Below, in pieces: positions 34,408 to 46,060 of a stretch of 64,000 bases of DNA (positions are counted from its first letter, which is position 1; the number at the start of each line of letters is the position of its first letter). The DNA comes from Microplitis mediator (Eukaryota; Arthropoda; Insecta; Hymenoptera; Braconidae). The stretch is taken from NCBI RefSeq assembly GCF_029852145.1, contig NC_079969.1, positions 23,676,459 to 23,740,458 of the forward strand, written 5' to 3'. The position numbers and the translations under genes are program-made. Below the pieces are notes generated by a model. The model was not told where the DNA came from. It ran no database searches and worked only from the letters and a program-made list of their open reading frames with translations.

Positions 34408-35287
34408 AGTATATTTTTTTTACCAAATTTTAGAGGGTTGGCTGTCATGCCCCGGTCGACCCTAATTTCTTTAATCCACTTTTAAAATTATTGAGTGTAA
34501 ATATAAAATTATTTTTTATTGTTGGCGATTCGATAAGGAAATTAAACGGACAATGATTAATGAATTTAGTAGTACATAATCCATGACTAATTTAAGTAAA
34601 TAATAATATTACAAGAAAAAAAGAATGATAATATATCAAAGTATAACATTGCAAGGAGGCTAAGTGAAACCAATCGATTAATCGAAACCAGACGGATAAG
34701 CAAGGGATAAACTACTCGATTGGATGATGTGTCTCATCACTGAAATAATCTTCCATTCCGTATGCTACGAGTATCTAACTCGTGTATATTACACAGAATA
34801 TATATCCTTATATATATATATATATATGATTGCATGTGTATAGCAATACTGTTGGAGTCACATTCATTGATTCATGAATACCATCGCGTGGTGGGCCAAA
34901 GTCCATTAATTCGTACTAATAATTTGTACAAACTACAGTGGGATAGTGTGAGTGTGTGCATGTGTGTGTGTGTATGTGTGAGTGTGTCTGATGGTACATT
35001 ATACAGCCAGTGACTTCACTTGGTGAATGTTTGACTGCAATCATCCACATGATGGCTAACGTCCAACCCATTTCTGTCAACATATACCTCTATTCCATTT
35101 AATGCTCATTGATTACTAATACCGATTGACTTCATTTCAATTTCCTTTACAACCCTGTACTTTTTTATAATTATTTTTTTATGGTTCATTTATCACCATA
35201 AAAATATTTATCATTTTTTTGTACTATAAAAGACAAGGTTGGAAAAAGTGGAGCACCCAAAATTTTTTTTATCTTACTGGCCTAGGT
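34408..35287. other. Intergenic DNA with TG microsatellite
   Basis: A TATA tract lies at 34807-34827 and a TG-rich tract at 34946-34987. The frame 34762-35013 is built on these simple repeats. No gene is supported. Confidence 0.5.
34944..34988. repeat. TG-rich microsatellite
   Basis: An imperfect TGTG/TGAG/TGCA tract on the + strand. Confidence 0.8.
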
Positions 35288-35289
35288 AT

Positions 35290-35990
35290 CCCGAGTCGAA
35301 ATTTAGAGCCTATATAAGCCCCTCTAGCCCGAAATAGATCCGAATGAGAGCCCTGTAGTCCTCTAGCTCCGACTTTGGACCCAGAGGTCCGAACATTCAC
35401 TGAGAGATCCGATTTTGAATCTTTAAGTCCGACAATATTAGTCCCGTAATAAATTTCGATTCATTATAATTAAATTATTTATGATGATATAAAAAATTAA
35501 AGATTTTTAAAAATTAATTGTAAGCATAATTTTTTTGACATGCAACGAAATATATATAAAATTAATTTTTATTATTATTATTATTCCTATATTATTATTA
35601 ATTTATTATAAAAAATTGAACTATTAACAGCATTTGCTATATATTTTGATAATTTTAATTGAAATTATTCTAACGGTTCTAAATGCAAATAAAATCCAAA
35701 GTAACATAGATTATTATTAATCATAATATTAATAATGCTAATGATATTAATAATATGAATATTATTATTATTACAATAAAATAGGGCTCAGAGGTGCAAA
35801 ATAGGACCTAATTTTAATTTTCATCAGATCCTACATTGACCCCTAAAGTGCTGAAAACGGAAATTTGTAGCACTTCAGGGCCCAAAATCGGACCTAATTT
35901 AACATGGAAACAGACTCTATTTTGATCCTCAAAGTCCGAAATAGATCCGACTTTAGAAGATTCAAAATAGGCTCTCAATTTCGACTCGGG
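35290..35990 (-). mobile_element. CCCGAGTCG-family element, copy B
   Basis: The ends CCCGAGTCGAAATTTAGAGC and CTCAATTTCGACTCGGG are inverses, flanked by AT on both sides. It aligns along its whole length with copies A and C but in the opposite orientation. Confidence 0.9.
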
Positions 35991-37139
35991 ATGTAATATA
36001 CTATTTTTTTTTTCAATGGTTTCAAATTTTACTCTATTACTTTCCTCATTATTTTTTAATAGTTTGGGACTCGAGGGAATTATTTTTGTAAATTTTTTTT
36101 TTTAATTTCCTCAAATTATATTCCTAATTTAAGCTCATATAAGAACTACCTCAATTGGCAAATGTTCCACTTTATTCAAAAGTAAAATTTCTAAGGGCAG
36201 TTTAAAAATTTGTCTGGTGTTTTTTAAAATATGAGTTTAAAGAAAAAGATTTAGTGTACCCAAGAAAAAAAAATTATCATTTTTTTACGTTCTTATTTAG
36301 TCTGACTTTTCCCAATTGTATAATTAATTGAAATAAAGCTAGTCTAGTAAGTTAATAAAATGAATCAATGCCGTATATAAATAAATTGGGAACTATTAAT
36401 TAAATATATAGAGTAATAATTGAAAAAAGAAATATATTAGCTTATAAATAAGATTTTCTTGTAGTTTCCAATTTTCTGCTCTCAATTAATCTATAGACTA
36501 TAGACTGTGGATATATAAAGTAGGGAAGAATCTTATTAATGTTATATAGCGTAGGTCTAATCATTGTCCCCTTGGAATCACTCCCTACGTCAAATCATCA
36601 TCTCTTTTTCATTTAATTCTCCGCTGACTTGACCACTGGTGATGTAAGTAGAGAGGATGAGAGAAAAGAATAAATGTATGAGGGAAAACAGAAGTATCTT
36701 ACAAATTTGGTAATATCGTTTCAACAAATTGCCACTAATCCTGTGTCGTTAGTGAGATTGATGTTGAGGATTTCACTTTTGCTTACGATGAGTATCGTGT
36801 GGTTACAATATATACAGTGAGGATTAACTGTATGTTGTATAATGGTGGTTGTAATGAAGTGGGATGTGCTACTGCTAAGTGTAAAAGACCCGTGTAGGAG
36901 ACATCAGGTAAAAAAATCGACAGTTTTACGGACACGATCAATCGACTCAAGGCTATTCACTAGCCTGGTCACCTAACAGACTATATTGGAATTCACCCTC
37001 GATTGTCCCTTGGGTCTTCTCTTGTTTTTAGTCTTTCTGTCTAATTTTTTTTTTCAAATTTTTTGATTAACTTTTGAAACTTGAAAAAAAAATTGTTATT
37101 TTATTTCTCTTTGTTGAATTTATTTACTAGAACTCATTG
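35991..37139. other. AT-rich intergenic DNA
   Basis: Moderately complex at 36490-36990 with no long open frame. No repeat terminus is recognised. Confidence 0.5.
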
Positions 37140-37347
37140 ATGACAATAAAGTTAGCAGACATTTAAATATTTTTGGATTGTTTTTAACAAAAAAATAAAT
37201 ATTAAAAAAAAATATTTTGAAAAATTGCACGTATAGTTTATGAAAATTCTGACATGTGCATTTTTTTAGAAATATTTTTTTTTTATTATTTATCTGTTGA
37301 AAAAAATGTTTTTTAATTTCTAATGTCTGCTTACTGTCGTGACTCAT
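37140..37347. mobile_element. GAAGTTAGCAGAC-family MITE
   Basis: The left end ATGACAATAAAGTTAGCAGAC pairs imperfectly with the right end GTCTGCTTACTGTCGTGACTC. Internal phrases AAAAATTGCAC and ACATGTGCATTTTT recur in other copies. The - strand frame 37120-37347 spans it and is not a gene. Confidence 0.75.
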
Positions 37348-37891
37348 TGTTCAATAAATTAATAATTAATTAATTTTATGAAATCAAATTTTCAAAAAAT
37401 TGATAGTAAAACTTTTGTACGCTCAAAAAAAAATTTAGATAAAATGACGAGAATTTTTGTTTTTTACGGACTCGGATTAATAGAGCTTTGAATACAAGTT
37501 CGTCTAATTTTGTGGTAAAAAAAAAAACATACATATAATAATTTTAAGGGAGGGGGAGGAATTCAAATTTTGTAACGGTATCAAAGTTGGAAACTACTCA
37601 TAAAATTTTAATCTTTTGCTCCTAATTTGAGAACTAAAAAAATCGTAAGTCTGTATTGTGTCTGTAAGAAATTCAATTCTGCAAAATTGAATTCAAAAAA
37701 TAAGATCATTGGTAAATACAAAATTTGATGTTACTCAAAAATAATGATTCTGATCTATAAATAGTTAATTGTAAGCATCATAATCTAATTTCTAAAATAA
37801 CAGATTATTTGACTTTATATATAAATTAAGAATTTCGGTATCAAAAGAAACCAATAGAAAAAAAATTCAAATTTAGAAAAATTTACACAAA
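37348..37891. other. AT-rich spacer
   Basis: No gene or repeat end is recognised. Confidence 0.55.
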
Positions 37892-38232
37892 CAGAGAATT
37901 TGTGCGTAAAAATTACCCATAAATTTAGTACTGTAAGGACATCGAGCCAGTAACTAAATTTTTACTGTGCTATTAGTAGAAATCGCACTTTATTTACATC
38001 CTATATCTTACAATGTGCATGGGAAAAATTTATGATACTAAAGTTAGCCGACGTCGAATAATTTTTTGATTTTTTTTTAAACAGTAAATTATAAAAAAAA
38101 AAAAATATTTGAAAAAATTACACCTGTAGTTTTTTAAATTTGTTGAAAAAAAATCCGAAAATTTCGAATTGTCTGCTAACTTCAGGATCATACATGTGTA
38201 CCACATGGTAATTTTTACAAAAATTTCTCTGC
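37892..38232. mobile_element. GTAAAAATTACCC-family MITE, interrupted copy
   Basis: It starts CAGAGAATTTGTGCGTAAAA and ends GTAATTTTTACAAAAATTTC, matching 1421-1640. The match is broken by about 160 bp belonging to another family (38032-38191), after which it resumes at ACATGTGTACCACATG. Confidence 0.8.
38032..38191. mobile_element. GAAGTTAGCAGAC-family MITE, nested
   Basis: The left end ATGATACTAAAGTTAGCCGAC and the right end GTCTGCTAACTTCAGGATCAT are near-perfect inverses. Comparison with the uninterrupted host copy at 1.5 kb shows this was a clean insertion. Confidence 0.86.
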
Positions 38233-38301
38233 GAGCATCAATCTGGGTAAATTTAATTAGATCGACAAAAGATAACTGTAAGTCTCAAGTTTTTTTCAAT
38301 T

Positions 38302-38387
38302 CGGGGAGTGTGGGGCAAAATGGGCTGACATTTAAATTACATGTAAGCCCTCATTTCTTAAAGGGCCCATTTAGCCCCACTCTTTCC
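38302..38387. mobile_element. Very short GGGGAGGG-family derivative
   Basis: GGGGAGTGTGGGGCAAAATGG on the left and GGGCCCATTTAGCCCCACTC on the right are imperfect inverses only about 40 bp apart. It looks like an internal deletion of the longer elements at 5.8, 28.2 and 52.3 kb. Confidence 0.7.
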
Positions 38388-39393
38388 TGCTATTTTTTTT
38401 TTTTTACTACAACACTTTTGAGCGACACTTAAAGAAAAAATATAAAAGTGATGGAACATAATTATTGGAAACTATTTAATTTTTGTAAGCTATATATTTA
38501 AAAAAATAAATTTATTTGAAAAAAATCCATTATCATTTTCTATCTAATCGATATTACTTTATAGTAAAGCTCTTATCTTCATATAAATATATTGAAAATA
38601 AAAATATGAAATAAAGAAAAAATATTATAAAAAGTTTTCCAGTTCACTTTGATCTAAGTCGGTCCGTATAGTCGATCTTGAAACGCATCTGATAAGTCGA
38701 TCTACTGCAATAAATCCATGAATGCACTAAACTACTATAACGCATAACATTATATATATATACTGCATTATATCAAGATATTATATCACAGATTTCCTAT
38801 TCCATTTTACTACCTTTGATTTTTCGTCTCACTGACGTTGAGATTAAAAATAAAATAAAATGGGATGAATATAAAATTTAAAAAACAAAAAAAATACAAA
38901 ACGAGTAGAAGGATTTTAAGGATAAAGTGCAGAACTAACTGAAAAAAAACGAGTGACTGTCTTTTCTATTCCCTCGAACGAAAAGCGTTAAAGAATTTCT
39001 ATAGCAAAGACGATAAAGAAGACGAAGAAGATGAAGAATAAGAAGACACCATATCTGTAGTAAAGGGCACAGCTAAAGAGGCAATTACATCGAGACTCTC
39101 GTAAAAGTGTAAGGGTGCAAAGACGATGAGAGTGAGTATAAACGGCGGCGATGAGAGAAGAGATGCAAGAATGGAAAAATAAATTCTTGTGCCTGAGGCA
39201 CCGTGTCATCGGTTCGCTCTTCTCTCTTCTCAGACACGGAGCGTGCCGAATTCGCGGATTATCCGTATACACCGTAAGACTTAACTCTGTTACTATTCAA
39301 CTGAATTTATTATTTATTTATTCATTATTATTATTTTTTTTTTATTTCCATTTATGTTTTATTGAGATCTACTGAGAACTATATAAATTTTTA
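38388..39393. other. Intergenic DNA, no gene supported
   Basis: Positions 39050-39270 are more complex and open on both strands (- 38988-39272, + 39151-39375), but no domain is seen. Confidence 0.45.
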
Positions 39394-39590
39394 TACGATC
39401 TTGAAGTTAGCAGGCAATTAACAATTTTTGAATTTTTTTTTCAACAATTTTATCAAGAAAAAAAAAACTAAAAATATGCATATGTAGAAAATTGGAAAAT
39501 TTATAGGTGCAGTTTTTAAAAATATTTTTTTCTATGATCGTTTTTAAAAAAATCCAAAAATTATCAGACCTCAGCTAACTTCAGTATCAT
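39394..39590. mobile_element. GAAGTTAGCAGAC-family MITE
   Basis: The left end GATCTTGAAGTTAGCAGGCA pairs with the right end AGCTAACTTCAGTATCAT. The T- and A-rich interior is as in its relatives. Confidence 0.78.
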
Positions 39591-40339
39591 ATTTTGATTG
39601 ATTCAATCTGTCAAAAAAATCTTTCAAATTTTGATTTTGAAATGGCATAGGGTATAAGTACCATTTGTGGCCACTGCTCCATTTTTGGAAATTTAATATA
39701 CTTAATTTTAGGCAATAAAAAAGTATAAAATAAAATTTCCATTTTAATAGTGGGGTAAAAATATCTTTGAACAGGTTTAAAAAATAAATTATGTCATTGC
39801 GTCTTTTACAAATTATTTTATTTAAATTTTTCAAGTGTCCCAAACCGGCCCTAAAGTAATTCATTATTTTCTTTGTGTACACTTACAAATTAAAAAAAAA
39901 TTTTTTCTTCAACTATTGATGATTCTATTAATAACAAAAAACTCGACCCTAACATTTTATTTTTATTAATAAACTATAGCTTTTCTAGAAATCAACTCTA
40001 CAAAAAAACAAATTTTAAAAATTTATTTGTATATATTTATGAGATTGATAAAGTTATATTAAATTTTTTTCAGAATAATCTCTATCATTAAGACCTACGA
40101 CCTCTAAACTAAATTCCGTTTGTATTTATCAGAGATTAAAAGTGTAATATTCAAGTATAAAAATTCAAAAATAAAAAACAAGATGTATTGATTGTATTAC
40201 GTTTTTATCGTCACTTAAAATATTTTATTTCCCTTTTTTTCTCATAATCTTGGTATTACATATTATATGATATGTTTAAAGAGTTGATTCGCCGCGTTCG
40301 AGTGTGAATCGAGATTAAAAGAGTGCCTCAACAAGATAT
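39591..40339. other. AT-rich spacer
   Basis: The - strand frame 39571-39882 overlaps the MITE end and AT-rich DNA and shows no domain. Confidence 0.5.
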
Positions 40340-40615
40340 TCGATAGGGGGTTCCTCCTATCCGTGACACGGGACACGTGGCTGGCCTTTTCTCTTTTAAC
40401 TTCCATTCTCTTCTCTCATCTCCCTCATTTCTCTTTAGCTCACTATTACACTATACGCTACATATATAATATACATATATATGTACCACTATACACAATC
40501 ACTGGCTGCTCTCTGGCAACGAGGCAACCACTTGAACCTGCTGATCACGCGGATCACCAACAATGCCCTCGGCGCGATGCTCACCTGGCTTTTTTTCAAC
40601 CGGTCTTGACTTGAG
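40340..40615. other. Complex island
   Basis: A GC-richer, non-repetitive block with an open + frame (40363-40614) that is interrupted by TA-rich DNA and shows no domain. GGGGGTTCCTCC at about 40347 recurs near 60898. Possible regulatory or UTR sequence. Confidence 0.35.
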
Positions 40616-41604
40616 TGCATATAAAAAAATTCTTGTCGATTAAAAAAAAAACGGGATTCCCTTTTTTTTAAAACTCTTTAAAAATATAACAATTTTTTGT
40701 AAAACGAAAAAAATTTGATGTCAAAATTAATACTCTACTAACAGATAACAATAATTTTGTTTATTTTGATAGAGGATAGATGCCAATAGAAATCCAAAGT
40801 TGATATTTGTATATATTTCGATACTTTATATCATATCAACAATTGTCTATTGATTACATCATATCATGACAGCTTTTCATTTTACTCTTGCGACTATTTC
40901 TACATCGTTGCAACATATATTATTGTTATTGTTATTATTATTATCTGTTTTTCATTGTTATTATAATAATAAATCTATTGTAAAAAGTTTCATGTATGCG
41001 ATTTGATTTGGTTAAATTTCTATTCTCAATAAACTGCAGATTTTAATCAAATGACTTTACAGTAAAATCAAATATTATACTGATAAATTTTGAGCATAGA
41101 CTTTATTTTTATTGTTTTAAGACATCGATTATGTATTATATGAAAAATTCGACTTTTTTAAAAATATATATCAAGTCAACTCGATAATTTGAGGATACTA
41201 ATAATGGCTGTTGAAATCTATGTGACCCTGATAACCACTTGAGCTCAATTTTGGGTAAACCAATACATGTTATGTATTATTTGATGTAAACAAGAGCTAC
41301 ATTAGAAAATAGAAATTTCAAATGAGCCGTTCTCAGGTATAAACTGCAATTTCCGAACGAGAAACATTTCATTCGATAAATAATAAGTTTACGCATCGAA
41401 TGACATATTTCGTTAAATAATTTGGGTCTCTACCTGTGATAACGGTTCATTTGAAAATCACCTGGTACACTCTCTTAATGTGAAGATATCAGGAATATAA
41501 AAAATATATTGTTTTATAAGAAAGTCAAGACTGATCATTCTGTCCAAAAATATCATGCCTAAATTCAGTACAATAATAAGCGCGTAAGCCATTCTTCTCA
41601 TAAA
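40616..41604. other. AT-rich spacer
   Basis: AAT-rich simple sequence lies at about 40920-40975. No gene is seen. Confidence 0.55.
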
Positions 41605-42149
41605 TACACGGTAAGAAATGCATGGCGTTCAACACCATGCTGGTATGGTCTTAAGACAGATACTAAAATAGTATGGGTAATATTCCAAGACAGTATTGTA
41701 AAGAGTCCCAGAAGTGTGGCGTTATTTACTATACTGTATAGTACTGGAGCTATTGTATTGCTCACACGTATGCACAGCAGGCACGGCGAAACAGCATGGC
41801 CCTGAGACCCATACTTCAATGCCAAGGGACAATGCTACTAGTTTCTCCCGCCATAATTTCTGACATCTCAATCAATGTATACTATCGTATTACCACCAAA
41901 ACTATATAGATGTTGTTAGACTAGGTTTATCGACCAGAGGCAATGTGGATACGGCAACGCAGTATGGGCTCGACGGCCATACTGTCATTGCGGCGTCCGC
42001 GACAACTATTACCGATGTTACTATTCCCTCAATGGTCGAATCATCTATTCATACAATTTTATAACCTATAAAAATCTTCGATACCAAACAGTATGGCGTT
42101 CGAGCCCTTACTAGCATAGTGATATCCGCAAAATATTTCTTACCGTGTA
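41605..42149 (+). mobile_element. ACACGGTAAGAAAT-family element, complete copy
   Basis: The ends TACACGGTAAGAAAT and ATTTCTTACCGTGTA are exact inverses with TA at the edges. The interior holds repeated CCATACTG / CAGTATGG motifs. It matches 17305-17842 inverted and 44359-44488 in part. No transposase frame is present; the - strand frame 41598-41825 is repeat-derived. Confidence 0.88.
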
Positions 42150-42758
42150 AGATACAAAGGCGGGATATTTGATAAAAAATGTTAAACTAAAAATAAGAAA
42201 TAAAAAATCAATTCATAATAAAAAAATGAATTACTATTATAAAACAGAGATAAAGATTAAAAACAAAATAAGTGATTAAGGTGTGCACTTTTGGATTTTC
42301 CAAAATTTTTTCTTATATTATAATTAATTAGACTAAAATATATTCCTAAATTAAACAAAAACTCGCAATTTTCTGCTCTTTGAAAAAAATATTAAAAATT
42401 AAAATATATAAATTTATAAATTATTTTGAGCCCAAACTAAAGCATCAACTTTTTTTTTGTTGATAAAAAAAATATCTTGTTAAATTGGATGACCATAAAT
42501 TTAATTAAAATCTTGGAATCATGGTACTCATTACCGTATGGCAATTAATCACCGCTGATAATTTGCGAGTAATAAATTATATAATCATGTTAAAAATTGA
42601 AAAAAGTACTTAGTACGTGATTTACACTCCCAGTAAAGTCTTACTATTTAAGAGGTAAAGTTCACCTCGTTGCGTATTGCATTAATTGGATTTAAATAAA
42701 AAATAATATTGATGATTAGTTTCGAGCTTATAAATAAATAAACAAATAAATGGAATAT
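42150..42758. other. AT-rich spacer
   Basis: No gene or repeat is recognised. Confidence 0.55.
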
Positions 42759-43034
42759 TTATAAATAAAATATATGTATATGTATACATAGATCGTTGTT
42801 TTTATTTTTTTTTCTTCGGAGCTGCGAAGACGATGGTGTGTCTGGGGTCAGGCTCTGAGATACACCGGGGCTGGGTGAAGCCACGGGGTAAGACCTCAAT
42901 GCCCTGCGGAGGTCCAGATCCCCGATTAAGAGGTTCTCTTCCTTATAGTCGTCGGCCACGCTTATACTCAGTACGAATACACGGGGAAGGAGAACGACCG
43001 CCGACACGCTTGTGGTAGACAGTGTGGCTCGCAT
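42759..43034 (-). CDS. Candidate secreted-precursor exon
   Basis: This ATG-started frame of 91 codons is strikingly GC-rich compared with its AT-rich surroundings. Residues 1-27 look like a signal peptide (hydrophobic SAVVLLPRVFVLSISVA). They are followed by an acidic stretch DDYKEENLLIGDLDL, a dibasic RR at 43-44 and a basic RRKK at 73-76, the layout of a peptide-hormone or other secreted precursor. The last dozen codons lie in TA-rich simple sequence, so the true exon probably ends or splices earlier, near 42800-42815. A possible splice acceptor (CAATAG) lies just upstream, with its G at 43058. I do not recognise the peptide family. It could also be a chance frame in a GC island. Confidence 0.4.
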   Translation of the reverse strand: MRATLSTTSVSAVVLLPRVFVLSISVADDYKEENLLIGDLDLRRALRSYPVASPSPGVSQSLTPDTPSSSQLRRKKNKNNDLCIHIHIFYL

Positions 43035-43500
43035 TATGCCAAGATATCAAATCTCTCCTATTGAACTTGAACATAATATTCATATTAAAAAATCGGCATA
43101 ATAAATTTAATATATGATATAAATTTAATTTATTAAATATACGAAAATATAAAACCCGTAATTAAAATTCAGGGTAAAAAAACTATTAAAAGTGAGGGAC
43201 GAAAATATTGATATATTAATACTATACAGTAAGCAGCTACGAAAATAAAGAGCAGAAAGAACTGAAGTAAGAACGTCCAAGTTGGCCGACTGCATGGAAG
43301 CAGCAGTCATCCTGGCAGATAGATGGCGGACCTTTGTGGTTGCAGAGACCAAGTCAATGCAACGACGATGAGAAGGCAGGCGTACACATAGCAGGGATGT
43401 AAGTCATGTTTCTTTATGGCATAACCTATGGCCTTGCTACTTGTAAACTCGCTAAAGATTCGGAAATAGCTCAGGACATTCTTATATACTGATGCGTGCT
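43035..43500. other. Complex island upstream of the 42.8-kb ORF
   Basis: On the - strand a TATATAAG box lies at 43481-43488. Below it comes a GC-richer block with an open frame containing YVYACLLIVVALTWSLQPQ (about 43400-43330) but no ATG in that frame. This could be the promoter and first exon of the gene whose second exon starts near 43057. That model is inferred from position and composition only. Confidence 0.35.
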
Positions 43501-43616
43501 CTCTAACAAAAGAATTAAGGATACTGACGATGGAAAGGATTTCTTTAAAAGTTTAATATACGAGTTACTTTACATTTTTTGGCGTTTTGATTATTCATTT
43601 TTTATGTTTATTGATT

Positions 43617-44347
43617 TTAAGGGGAATAGCCACTGTGAAATTTCAAAAAAAAAAATTTTTTTTTTTTTTTATTAAATCAAAATGTATATGTTCAAAAATA
43701 TGTATCTAAAGTTTTATATGAAAATTCCGAATATTATCAAGTTATAGTCATTTTTGTGACAGCGCGTCAACTGACCGCTGCATCGACTAAAAACTTTAAA
43801 CGCGTTATTCTCGAAACTACTTTTTTTGAACTGGTGGCATCTGTAATTTGCATAAATATGAACCGATTCGCAACTTTTTTTTTTTCGTATTCATCTATTC
43901 AGTAGCTAAAGTTGCACATAAGGGATTTTGAAAATTTTGATTTTTAAGATTTTTTAGGGCTGTTTAAATCCAAAAAAATGCGAAAAAATAACGAAAAAAT
44001 TTTTGATATGTCGCCATTTTTTTTTCAAATCCAAATTTTCAAAATCCCCTATCTGCAACATAACCACATGCATACAGATTACAACGTCGTTTTTTTTTTG
44101 TTTCTGATAATCCGTTTTTGAGTTAGAGATGACACCGTGGTGTGGGAAATTTTTTTGTTGCTCCACAAAAATGCTTATAACTTTTTAACAACATGATATT
44201 TTTTAATGAAAATTTAGGAGGATTATCTTCAATGTATACTCTAAAAAACAAAAAAAACCCGATCCCCAAATTCCTTTATTATTTTAGTCAAAAAAATTCC
44301 CGAAAATCACCTATTTTTTCGATCCTCACAGTGGCTATCCCCCTTAA
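43617..44347. mobile_element. TTAA-flanked MITE
   Basis: The left end GGGGAATAGCCACTGTGA and the right end TCACAGTGGCTATCCCCC are near-exact inverses, each flanked by TTAA. A TTAA target is typical of piggyBac- and Kolobok-type transposases. About 730 bp with long A/T runs and no transposase. The - strand frame 43954-44166 is inside it and is not a gene. Confidence 0.88.
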
Positions 44348-44358
44348 TACATATTATT

Positions 44359-44488
44359 ATACAGTGTAGTAAATAACGCCATACTTCAGGGACTCGTTAC
44401 AATACCTTCTTGAAATATTTTACATACTATTTTAGTATCTGTTTTGAGACTAGCATGATGTTGAACGTCATGCATTTCTTACCGTGTA
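44359..44488 (-). mobile_element. ACACGGTAAGAAAT-family fragment
   Basis: About 130 bp ending in CATTTCTTACCGTGTA matches one end of the 41605-42149 and 17305-17842 elements (GTAAATAACGCCATACTTC shared). The other end is missing, and the TTAA element lies just 12 bp to its left. Confidence 0.8.
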
Positions 44489-44695
44489 GATATCGCTCTT
44501 TTCTTTCAAACCTATACTGGAAAATTATGTACGTCGATGGTAACATACAGAAGAACCAGAGGTATAATGAGACACGATATTGTAAAAAAATGCTAGTTTA
44601 TAAAGTAATGCATCAATCCTCGTTCTTAGCTTTGCGCTTAGAGGTTTAGTTTGAGAGAAAAGCTTGGACAAAAATTACTAGAAACCCTCGCTTGA
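44489..44695. other. Short spacer
   Basis: The frame 44410-44649 starts inside the preceding repeat and has no domain. Nothing else is seen. Confidence 0.5.
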
Positions 44696-44805
44696 CGGTG
44701 TAAAAATTTATAATTCACACCGCCTAAATTTATCACGATATTTGGTGTAATTTTCACACCGAGTCATTTACACTACACCGGGTCCAAAAATTTTTTTACA
44801 GTGTA
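44696..44805. mobile_element. Short ACTGTAAAAA-family element
   Basis: GGTGTAAA and TTTACACC-type motifs fill about 110 bp, ending in TTTTTTTACAGTGTA, as at 59111-59125. The left end is degenerate. Confidence 0.65.
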
Positions 44806-45574
44806 GGTAATTACAGAAATGGACTTTTACTAAATAAATAAAATTTTAATAATGATAAAATTTTGAAATATTAATTTTTCTATTTTTTTCTATAATCTAA
44901 AAATTGAAGACAAACCGTCAAGACTTTCAAAGCCGAACAAATATACTTTTGATTTATGATTGCAACCAGTTATTGTTGAATGTTATATTTGTACTGACAA
45001 GTTAAATCTTTTGTTTAAAAAATAATAAGACGGATTTCAAAAGTTGCCATTTTTACAGTTATAAATATATTAAAGTAATTACTAGAAAAAATTAACTCAG
45101 TTGCAATAAAAAAGGGCTAAGACTTTTTCTAAGAATAATAAAAGCTTTGAAAAAAAAAAAATTAACAAGTAAAATTATTTTTTGTAAATTTTTTGTGTGA
45201 CAAATTCAAAAGGTTTCATATGGTGTCTTTTTTACGGTCTGAAAAATTTTTACGCACGAGTATTATACGATGAAGATAAAAAAAATGTCGAAAAAAAAAA
45301 ATGACGTCGACAGAGTTATAGAGAGAACGTTAAACAAAACTGACCGCTTTTGGTAGCAATTTTATTTTTAGTAAAAGCCCTAAAATAAAGTTCTACGTAT
45401 AATAAAAAAAAACAAGTCTATATATACATACACGAAGTGCATATGTGCAACTAGAAGTGTAACAGGGAATGCTGCAAGCACTCAAAAGGCTTTACGTTTA
45501 AAAAAGTTTACGTTTCAGACAAAATAACTTGCAGCTATAGACGACTATATAACATTTTATTTTCATTTATCCTT
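44806..45574. other. AT-rich spacer
   Basis: No feature is recognised. Confidence 0.55.
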
Positions 45575-45602
45575 TAATATATATATATATATATATATAT
45601 AT
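45575..45602. repeat. TA microsatellite
   Basis: An uninterrupted AT dinucleotide run. Confidence 0.9.
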
Positions 45603-46060
45603 TCAGCATTTAGTTCATATGTTGTGTAGACAAGTCTTTCACTCACTGCTCTAAATCCCTAATTTTTTTTTTAACAAGACTTCGAACACACATACACCGA
45701 AACTTTAACTATTTTTTTTTCTCTCACTTTAAAAAACTTTTTTTTCGTTGGTTTCTCATCGGTATTTCGCGACTTTGGTTTGCTTCCTTCCCATTCATTT
45801 TCGCAGTTCTCTCTTTTCGTCCACGAGCACTACACTGTCCTTTTCTTCTTGAGCCAGCCACATAAATTTAAACCCGGTAGGTACTCTGTCGAACGTAATA
45901 AAATATCGCGCTTGTATCGTAAATTCCCTGGGCATATTTTCGTGAATGCCACGACGTTCTTTTGAACCATTTTTTATTTTATAACTTAAATATTTATGTT
46001 TACTTTTTTATTCTTATTAATATTAATAAATTGTAAAATTCTTATATACGTTTTCATAAT
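45603..46060. other. Spacer with a complex block
   Basis: Positions 45765-45965 are GC-richer, with a + strand frame that has no ATG start and no domain. A GTAGGT donor-like site lies near 45876. An exon is possible but not supported further. Confidence 0.35.
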
